Shown one piece after another: positions 57,710-64,000 of a stretch of 64,000 bases of DNA. Each line of letters starts with the position of its first letter. Within the stretch, counting starts at the first letter, position 1. Source of the stretch: an uncultured Vampirovibrio sp. Lineage in GTDB: Bacteria > Cyanobacteriota > Vampirovibrionia > Gastranaerophilales > Gastranaerophilaceae. The notes beneath the pieces are model-generated. The model made no database searches. It saw only the letters and a program-made list of their open reading frames with translations, and was not told where the DNA came from. The stretch covers positions 88,542 to 152,541 of the forward strand of contig CAJTLW010000005.1 of NCBI GenBank assembly GCA_910577515.1, read 5' to 3'. The position numbers and the translations under genes are program-made.

Positions 57710-60700
57710 GTGGGCTTTTTAAACGCAGTAGGCCAAGTTATAAAAAATCAAAAAACCTTTAAAGAATGGGAAAGAGAAGATGCAGACAAACAAAAACAGA
57801 GAGAAGCTCTCGCCAAAAAGGGTATAAATCAGGCTGAACTTACAGCAGCTACAAATAAAGCAAAAGTTATAATGGATGTTGTTGATATTATGGATACACA
57901 TTCAGAAGAAGTTGCGGAAAACACAGAAACTGCAATTATGCCAATTGCCCAATCGCTTCCATCACTTGTAAGTCTTCTTTCAATGTTTGGTATAACCAAA
58001 TTTTATGTCATGCCAAAAGGCAAGGCCTATGATGAAGCAATACACAATTTTGTTTTTTCAAAGTTAAAATCCACACCAAAACAAGATGGCATAAAGGCTT
58101 CTTATACGGAAAACGGTAGAGAACTTTATTCACTAATTAATCAGCTGAAAGAAAAAGCCAAAAGTAATCCTGAAGGCAATCTGTCTAAAATTAAGCTTGG
58201 CGCGATAAGTTCATCAATCCCAATTGGAGGAAAAAGCCTGCTTAAAAATGATAGAGCTGATGCATTTACTTTAACCTCAATATTAAACAAGAAAAATATG
58301 ACTGAACTATCCAAATCAAGTGATAGCGAAGTTCAAGGCATATATAAAAAATTATCCGAAATTTCAAAAGAATTCCATAATACCAAAGGTATTAAAAATA
58401 GCGGCTTTGGCAAAATTATAGGCAAATCTACTGGTATAATGATGGCCATTACGGCTGCTACCTTTGTTGCAGCAAATATTATAGCTGCAAAAATTCAAGT
58501 TAAAAGCTCCCGTATTGCAAGATGGCAGTCACGCCAAGATTTGTCTGACCCGAAATATTTCGTTCAGTATACAGATGAACAGGTACAGCAAGCTGAGAGC
58601 AATCTTGCGACAAATAAAGAAGAAAAAGAAAATAAAGGCTTCTCGCTATTCAAAAAGAAAAACTCGCAAAAAGGACTTAATTACAGTAATAACACCGGCT
58701 TTTTTAAATCCTTATTTGCTACAATAAAAGATGGCAAAAAGTATGATGAGTGGAAAAGCAATTATAACCTTGAAGATAGAAAAGTTAAAAGAAACTTAAC
58801 GCCAGATGAAATAAAAGAAGCAGAAAAAGAACAGGAAGTCATTCAAAGAATAACAAAAATCATAAACAACAAAGCTGAAGAGTATTCCGAAAATATGGAA
58901 ACAACAGCTGGTGTTTTAATAGGCGGTACACCATTTTTGGGGCTTGGAATAGGTGCTATAATTAACACGTTTATTACAAAAACCGGACTTGGAGATAAAT
59001 TCTCCGAAAACCAATTTAACAAACTTTTAAATTCAATAACAGATGAAACCAAAAAAGATGAGCTTAAAAAACTTTACGAAAACATTAAACCAAAAGCAGA
59101 AAATAAGGAAACAGCAGGATTTGTTGTAGATTTTTCAGAAAAAATGAAAAGCGCAAAAAATATCGGCGCATATTTTGAAAAAATGCTTGAAGGGCTTGAA
59201 GGTAATTCCGCCAAAGAAAAAGAAGGCCTAAGCTATGTATTAAACTCTATGAAAAATACTTTCAATATTGCTCTCACGACAAAAACAGCAAGAAATACCC
59301 TTGTAGGATTCACAGGAGCGTTAATAACAGGTACCGTAGGTTCATTAATAGGTTTAAAACTTCAAAAATCAGCCGCAAGAGCAGGAAGATATAAAGCAAA
59401 ACGCGAACTTGAAGAAAAAAAGGAAAACTTTATAGGATATACAAAAGAAGATTTTAATTCCGTAAGCAATATAAAAGCAGAGAAAAAACCGGTTTTACAA
59501 AAATTAGGCGAATATCTGGCCTTTATTCCAAGAGTATTAAAAGATTACTTCAATTACGAAAAATACAAAAAAACTTCAGCAGAACACGATAAAGAGCTTC
59601 TAGGCGAATTAACAAAGCTTGAAGTTTCAGACAAGCAATTACAAGAAGCAAAAGAATTGCAAAGAAAACTATTTACAACATTTGAAAGCGTTGATGATAA
59701 ATCACAAGAATATTCTGAAGCAATTGAAGCAGTCTCTGAGATGAGCAAACCGATTTTACCTTATATAGGAATTATAATCGCATCAATTCCTCTTATTATT
59801 GGCGGTAAAAAACTTGTAAAAGGCGGCGCCCCGCAAGCTGCTGAAAGCATAACGGGATTCTTTGCAAAACATACAAATTTTCTTAAAGGGAAAAAAGCGC
59901 AAAAGTATACAAATAGTGTTATTGAAAATATTAAAGGCATAGTAGAAAAACAGCAGCCAAATGATAAAATAAGCCAAAATCCCGCAATAAAACTATTTGA
60001 AAACATATTTACAAGCGAAGGCGGCATAAAACTGCCTTCTGAAATACAAAATGCATTTACGGCAGTCAAAGGTAAGGATAATGAGCTTAAGGCATTTTTA
60101 GACATTCTAGCTGACAGCCCTGCACTTAAAAAACCCTTAAACCAAGAAGAATTAAGTAAAACAATTAATGATTTAATTAAAATAATAACAGATGCGTCTT
60201 CAAAGTTTGGTGACAACAGTGCTGAAACAGGCAAAATAGCAGATGCAATTAAACAGCAAATCCAGCCCCTTTTAAAAGATTGTACAAGCATTTCCGATGT
60301 TCTAAAAAAACTTTTAGTACAAATAGATATTCCGAATGTTAAAATATCAGAAATAACAAAAAATCTAGATATATTAAACTCCTTAAATATTAAAGGATTG
60401 GAAGATTTTAAACAAGATTTAAAATCAAGCAATATTTCAGGGATTGCAAACGCAGTAGTTGAAGGCAAAATTCAATCAGGCGAATGGAGAACATTGTTAA
60501 ACCAAGTAAAAGAAGGTATGCCAAATAGTCCGGCAAAAATGATGCTTGATAAACTTATTAATTCTTCTATGAGCAATGAACAGGCGCTTAAAATCTACCA
60601 GAACATTCAAACAATATTAAAAAATATGCCAAAAGAAGAGCTTTCAAAAATTATAAACATAACATTGGAAGAATTTACTAAAAACCCGGCTAAATTTATG

Positions 60701-61012
60701 CAGGCTTTACAAAACGGTGAATTTAAAAATATTCTTATAACAAAAGGCGTTGCTGCGGCAGCCATAGCAGCTCCTGCAGCCTGGAGTGCAGTTTCTCTTT
60801 TAATCACCTTTATAGTTGAATCAATATTCGCAAGTATGCAAAAACAGGCAGGCAGGTTGGGCGTCATGAAGGCACTTGAAGAACTTGAAGATACAAGATT
60901 TTATGCCGATATGGAACCCAAACAAAACAAGGCCGAATCAAATACGCAAAAAACAGAAACTGCCGTAAATTTTCAAAATGTAAGCGATTTGTTTAATTCT
61001 TTGAAAAAATAA
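57710..61012 (+). CDS. 1100-aa membrane protein of three related units
   Basis: Start is GTG at 57710 with GGAGAG seven bases upstream; the longer frame back to 57461 runs through the ThiF-like gene. The protein consists of three units (about 1-320, 330-600, 605-1100). Each opens with an amphipathic segment ending in Lys-x-x-Lys-x-Tyr/Phe-x-x-Trp/Tyr, has a Glu-x-Ser/Ala-Glu-x-x-Glu stretch, then a hydrophobic hairpin (near 68-98, 396-420, 673-695) and a second hydrophobic helix (near 242-262, 526-550, 1016-1040) followed by an Arg/Lys-Ala-Gly-Arg basic patch. Units 1 and 2 are closer to each other than to unit 3, which has a long Leu/Ile insert. No known family. Possibly an envelope-spanning scaffold. 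Confidence 0.6.
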   Translation: MGFLNAVGQVIKNQKTFKEWEREDADKQKQREALAKKGINQAELTAATNKAKVIMDVVDIMDTHSEEVAENTETAIMPIAQSLPSLVSLLSMFGITKFYVMPKGKAYDEAIHNFVFSKLKSTPKQDGIKASYTENGRELYSLINQLKEKAKSNPEGNLSKIKLGAISSSIPIGGKSLLKNDRADAFTLTSILNKKNMTELSKSSDSEVQGIYKKLSEISKEFHNTKGIKNSGFGKIIGKSTGIMMAITAATFVAANIIAAKIQVKSSRIARWQSRQDLSDPKYFVQYTDEQVQQAESNLATNKEEKENKGFSLFKKKNSQKGLNYSNNTGFFKSLFATIKDGKKYDEWKSNYNLEDRKVKRNLTPDEIKEAEKEQEVIQRITKIINNKAEEYSENMETTAGVLIGGTPFLGLGIGAIINTFITKTGLGDKFSENQFNKLLNSITDETKKDELKKLYENIKPKAENKETAGFVVDFSEKMKSAKNIGAYFEKMLEGLEGNSAKEKEGLSYVLNSMKNTFNIALTTKTARNTLVGFTGALITGTVGSLIGLKLQKSAARAGRYKAKRELEEKKENFIGYTKEDFNSVSNIKAEKKPVLQKLGEYLAFIPRVLKDYFNYEKYKKTSAEHDKELLGELTKLEVSDKQLQEAKELQRKLFTTFESVDDKSQEYSEAIEAVSEMSKPILPYIGIIIASIPLIIGGKKLVKGGAPQAAESITGFFAKHTNFLKGKKAQKYTNSVIENIKGIVEKQQPNDKISQNPAIKLFENIFTSEGGIKLPSEIQNAFTAVKGKDNELKAFLDILADSPALKKPLNQEELSKTINDLIKIITDASSKFGDNSAETGKIADAIKQQIQPLLKDCTSISDVLKKLLVQIDIPNVKISEITKNLDILNSLNIKGLEDFKQDLKSSNISGIANAVVEGKIQSGEWRTLLNQVKEGMPNSPAKMMLDKLINSSMSNEQALKIYQNIQTILKNMPKEELSKIINITLEEFTKNPAKFMQALQNGEFKNILITKGVAAAAIAAPAAWSAVSLLITFIVESIFASMQKQAGRLGVMKALEELEDTRFYADMEPKQNKAESNTQKTETAVNFQNVSDLFNSLKK

Positions 61013-61067
61013 CAATCTTGACAAAATCAAAGTTTTAGGCTATTTTTAAAAGGCTCGGAAAAAAATT

Positions 61068-61166
61068 ATGATTATTAAAACACACAAAATGATGAATATG
61101 ATGATGCTTATGCAAAAGATGCCTTTATGCAGTTCTTTTGATATTCATTGTTTTGTGCGAATGTAA
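61068..61166 (+). CDS. Possible 32-aa methionine-rich peptide
   Basis: ATG at 61068 to TAA at 61166. Ten of 32 residues are Met and there are two Cys. The ribosome site is weak (GGCTCGG, 14 bp away). It lies between the 1100-aa gene and a terminator. Met-rich peptides can bind copper, but coding status is uncertain. Confidence 0.25.
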   Translation: MIIKTHKMMNMMMLMQKMPLCSSFDIHCFVRM

Positions 61167-61195
61167 AACCTCATTTGAATAAAATAATTAATTAA

Positions 61196-61230
61196 AAAAA
61201 AGACTGCTAAATTAAAAGGCAGTCTTTTTT
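61196..61230 (+). terminator. Intrinsic terminator
   Basis: AAAAAGACTGC pairs with GCAGTCTTTTT around an 11-nt loop and ends in T6. It ends the transcript from the 1100-aa gene. Confidence 0.85.
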
Positions 61231-61272
61231 AATGCTTTAAAAACTACAACGATTCAAATAAGGTAAACTACA

Positions 61273-62556
61273 ATGATTAAAATAAACAACTTCAATACAA
61301 AATTAGCGGATTTATTTATAAAATCTCAGGAAAATTTATCATCAACCAGATTTATTCAAGATACTGCAACAAATTGGGCGCCAAAAGCTGTTTTTGCAAG
61401 AAGCAGGGAAGACTTTTTCGAAATGAGCTTTTTAGAATTTCTTGAATCAGGCATATTTTATTTTGCATCTCCTGTTTTAGGAGAAAAACTTTTCAGAAAT
61501 AAAATCTTTAAAAATTTGGCACCAAAAAATATCAGAAATCAGATTAATGAACTTATACCAAAAAGTACTGCAGAGATTCTAAAAAATAAAAATATTTCAA
61601 ACGAAATTAAAAAAAGAGCTATAGCAACAAAAGCAGGAATAGTGCTTGCCTGCACTGCAATCCCTGTTGCAGAATACGTTTTAAGCTTTGCAAAAAACCT
61701 TTTTACACTTAAAACTTTTAACAAAAGCAACTTTAACAATATTGCTAATCTTGATAAAAACGAAAAAGAAGATAAAAAGCAGCAAGAATATGTTGAACAA
61801 AATTCTAAAAAACATTTAAAAAGAGGGGCGCTTGTTTCTATAGGTGCATTTGCAGCAGGATTATTGCTTGCATTGTGTGGAAACAAATCAAATAAATTAC
61901 AAACTTTGTCAAAAACAATTCTTGAGCCTGGAAAGACAATCTCAAATTTAGGCAAAAATCTTGGTATCAAATCCAAAAAAACTGATAATATCTTAAGTAG
62001 ATTCAGCCTTGATTTTGCAAATGAAAACGGAAAACTCGCATTGAGCAAAGGACAGTTGGCTCTCACTGCAATTGTAGGACTTTTTGGATATTCTAAAGCT
62101 GCCGAAGATAGAGGCAAACTGGATGTACAGGAAGTTTGGACAAGAGTACCGCTTGTTGTATTCTATACAATATTTGGGAGCGAACTTTTTGAAAAAGGGT
62201 TTATAAAAATCCTTCAAAATAAAGGGAAGTGCAAAGATATCATAAAACAAGGAAAGGAAGGCGCAACAGAGATTGTTAAAAGAGCAGAACTTGAAAATCT
62301 GGCAAAAACCCTAGCTAAAGCAAAAAATACAAACACAGAAAAAGAATTATCGCGTCTTATTAAAGAAAAGGCCTTTGTTACGGGGGTTCCATACGCTTTC
62401 AGTCTTTTGTTTATGGGGCTAACATTATCTGCTATAACACGGCTTTTCACTCAATATAGATACAATAAAGAAAATAAGACAAAAGATAATAGCTCTTTAC
62501 AAACCGGTTTTGAAATTAAAAACCACCTTCCTCAAGTATTTTCAGCATTCCGTTAA
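61273..62556 (+). CDS. Lineage-specific 427-aa multi-pass membrane protein
   Basis: 427 residues with hydrophobic helices near 125-145, 180-200, 260-275, 295-310 and 375-395, joined by Lys/Asn-rich loops. It opens Ile-Lys-Ile-Asn-Asn-Phe-Asn. No recognised domain. The general style (Lys-rich loops, hydrophobic pairs, a terminal Phe-Ser-Ala-Phe-Arg) resembles the 1100-aa and 673-aa proteins, so the three may belong to one broad family. Confidence 0.6.
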   Translation: MIKINNFNTKLADLFIKSQENLSSTRFIQDTATNWAPKAVFARSREDFFEMSFLEFLESGIFYFASPVLGEKLFRNKIFKNLAPKNIRNQINELIPKSTAEILKNKNISNEIKKRAIATKAGIVLACTAIPVAEYVLSFAKNLFTLKTFNKSNFNNIANLDKNEKEDKKQQEYVEQNSKKHLKRGALVSIGAFAAGLLLALCGNKSNKLQTLSKTILEPGKTISNLGKNLGIKSKKTDNILSRFSLDFANENGKLALSKGQLALTAIVGLFGYSKAAEDRGKLDVQEVWTRVPLVVFYTIFGSELFEKGFIKILQNKGKCKDIIKQGKEGATEIVKRAELENLAKTLAKAKNTNTEKELSRLIKEKAFVTGVPYAFSLLFMGLTLSAITRLFTQYRYNKENKTKDNSSLQTGFEIKNHLPQVFSAFR

Positions 62557-62566
62557 TAAATACTGT

Positions 62567-62592
62567 AAAACCCTCTTTAAAAGAGGGTTTTA
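62567..62592. terminator. Bidirectional terminator
   Basis: AAAACCCTCTT pairs with AAGAGGGTTTT, loop of 4 nt, T tract after. It separates the 427-aa gene from the converging 160-aa gene. Confidence 0.85.
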
Positions 62593-62618
62593 TTTGGATT
62601 TTATCCTAAAAAGGGTAT

Positions 62619-63101
62619 TTATTCTACAAATACATTTTGAAAAGCAAACTGCAATTCTTTTTTCTTGTGGTGCTTGTATTTAATCGGATTTTGAAGTGCA
62701 TTTGAAAAATCATAAAGCTCATTTTTACACTGTACCAGATCTTTAAACACCTCAAGATTTTCCATGTTTAAATTGTCAATATTTGCACCTATCCTAAATA
62801 CAAAATCAGAAAAAGTCTGACCCTGAGCCTTGAATTCATCGTCCTTATATAAAGAAGATGCTTTCTTTAAAATTTCAATTTTCTCCATCGACAATTTGAC
62901 CGATGATAACAAATAGCTGACATCGAATGCTGTAAGTTCAGGCATTCTTGCAAGATTTTCAAAAAATTGCAGGTTTTCTGTTTTGGCTGAACTAATTATT
63001 TCATTAATTTCGCTTTGAGAAAACCTAAAACCCGTCTGCATCTTGTTTTCAAGGGCAGACAAATTCTTGAACACGCGTTCAAAATAATTTTTTAAACCCA
63101 T
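62619..63101 (-). CDS. Unknown 160-aa helical protein
   Basis: 160 residues, nearly all helical, rich in Leu, Glu, Asn and Lys (Phe-Ser-Gln-Ser-Glu-Ile-Asn-Glu-Ile-Ile-Ser-Ser-Ala-Lys). No membrane segment or known motif. Weak ribosome site. Monocistronic between two terminators or promoters. Confidence 0.55.
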   Translation of the reverse strand: MGLKNYFERVFKNLSALENKMQTGFRFSQSEINEIISSAKTENLQFFENLARMPELTAFDVSYLLSSVKLSMEKIEILKKASSLYKDDEFKAQGQTFSDFVFRIGANIDNLNMENLEVFKDLVQCKNELYDFSNALQNPIKYKHHKKKELQFAFQNVFVE

Positions 63102-63261
63102 TTTTTAATTCTAACCTATTAAATTTTCCACACTTTATATATTAATAAACAATTTTTAAAAGTAAAAATTGCCTGAAAAATTAAATTTTTAACCCTATTT
63201 TTACAAATGTTCAATTTTGTGCTAATAGTGTATATGTAGCACATAGAAAAGAATTAAAGCA

Positions 63262-64000
63262 ATGCGACAAATTGAAATTTACGATACAACTTTAAGAGAT
63301 GGCGCACAATCTGAAGGAATAAATTATTCTGTATCAGATAAATTAAAAATCATAAAAAAACTGGATAATCTTGGAATTCACTATATTGAAGCAGGCTGGC
63401 CCGGAGCTAACCCTGTTGATAACGAAGTGTTTGATGTTATTGATTATAATAGTTTAAAAAATGCACAAATAACAGCTTTTGGCTGCACAAGGAAACCAAA
63501 TATAAAAGAAGAAGACGACAATGTGCTAAAAATGCTTGCAAATTCAAAAGCAAAAATCATTACAATCTTTGGAAAATCATGGGATTTCCAGGTAACAGAA
63601 GCCTTAAATACCACTTTAGAAGAAAATTTAAACATGATAAAAGGTTCAATCTCCTTTTTAATCCGTTGCGGCAAGAGGGTCTTCTTTGATTGCGAACATT
63701 TTTTCGACGGTTTTAAGGCAAACCCTGAATATGCTCTTTTGGTTGCAAAAACAGCCTATGACGCAGGTGCCGAAAGAATTATTCTTTGCGATACAAATGG
63801 CGGCTGCATAAATAATGAAATCTACAAAATTACCAATAATGTTATAAATGAAATACCACAGGCCATAATAGGTATTCATGCTCACAATGATTCAGAGCTT
63901 GCAATTGCAAATTCCCTCGCTAGTGTTGATGCAGGCGCAAGCCAGGTGCAAGGCTGTATGAACGGCTACGGTGAAAGATGCGGTAATACAAATATTTGCT
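63262..64000 (+). CDS. cimA: Citramalate synthase (partial, 3' end outside window)
   Basis: The first 246 codons are visible. Asp-Thr-Thr-Leu-Arg-Asp-Gly-Ala-Gln-Ser-Glu-Gly (about 8-19) begins the HMGL-like TIM barrel; the metal site His-Ala-His-Asn-Asp and the Asn-Gly-Tyr-Gly-Glu-Arg-Cys-Gly-Asn loop follow. The 'Gly-Ala-Gln-Ser-Glu-Gly' and Gly-Trp-Pro-Gly segments point to the CimA branch rather than 2-isopropylmalate synthase. It makes citramalate from pyruvate and acetyl-CoA for isoleucine synthesis. Confidence 0.85.
   Translation, partial: MRQIEIYDTTLRDGAQSEGINYSVSDKLKIIKKLDNLGIHYIEAGWPGANPVDNEVFDVIDYNSLKNAQITAFGCTRKPNIKEEDDNVLKMLANSKAKIITIFGKSWDFQVTEALNTTLEENLNMIKGSISFLIRCGKRVFFDCEHFFDGFKANPEYALLVAKTAYDAGAERIILCDTNGGCINNEIYKITNNVINEIPQAIIGIHAHNDSELAIANSLASVDAGASQVQGCMNGYGERCGNTNIC

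Noticed and set aside
59761..60468. 235-aa minus-strand frame
   Set aside because: Antisense shadow of the 1100-aa gene; Ser/Ile/Leu-rich with no ribosome site.

Overview
The window is AT-rich DNA from an anaerobic, diderm bacterium. Signs of an outer membrane are a TonB-dependent receptor with its periplasmic cobalamin-binding protein, and nucleotide-sugar and glycosyltransferase genes for surface polysaccharide. Signs of anaerobic life are a class III ribonucleotide reductase, an [FeFe]-hydrogenase maturase (HydE) and a PPi-type phosphofructokinase. Several lineage-specific proteins share a short N-terminal S-F-K/G motif. Together these suggest a gut Melainabacteria/Vampirovibrionia (Gastranaerophilales-type) genome. 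This assignment is inference from gene style, not a marker-gene placement.

Region 1 (1-18,566) is a decayed prophage with a PBSX/XkdK-type contractile tail. On the minus strand, read right to left, it has an excisionase-like regulator, early and replication genes (DUF6291-like protein, HNH recombination protein, many small ORFs), a separate three-gene cassette with a metallo-beta-lactamase-fold protein, an HNH endonuclease, and then connector and tail genes: head closure, gp10-like, tail terminator, sheath, tube, frameshifted chaperone, tape measure and XkdP-like. The terminase, portal, protease and capsid genes are missing; only a broken stub of the gp6-type connector remains. On the plus strand are a CI-like repressor, a frameshifted exonuclease-BRCT gene and a large serine recombinase whose stop codon lies inside tRNA-Pro(CGG). 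At the far left edge a plus-strand reading frame made of 93-bp tandem repeats ends one base before the last tail gene.

Region 2 (18,567-33,516) is chromosomal core: a radical-SAM gene followed by a small repeat-containing protein (possible RiPP pair), rpsL-rpsG, ndk-tgt, ychF, a frameshifted mscL, PPi-phosphofructokinase, tRNA-Gly, and polysaccharide genes including UDP-galactopyranose mutase.

Region 3 (33,517-42,751) holds tRNA-Ala, two XRE regulators around a long inverted repeat and a 37-aa ORF, a large lineage-specific membrane protein, and a cobalamin uptake operon (btuB-btuC-btuD-btuF) behind a cobalamin riboswitch, followed by tRNA-Pro(UGG).

Region 4 (42,892-64,000) holds metY, pyruvate kinase, GDP-fucose synthesis (gmd-fcl), a GtrB-like glycosyltransferase, a split chromate transporter, a flavoprotein and a cysteine-cluster protein. 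These are followed by nrdD-nrdG behind a second cobalamin riboswitch, hydE, a ThiF/MoeB-like E1 enzyme, an 1100-aa membrane protein built from three related units, and the start of a citramalate synthase gene.

The two riboswitches link the parts: cobalamin should shut off both its own import and the B12-independent ribonucleotide reductase, which predicts a B12-dependent class II reductase elsewhere in the genome.
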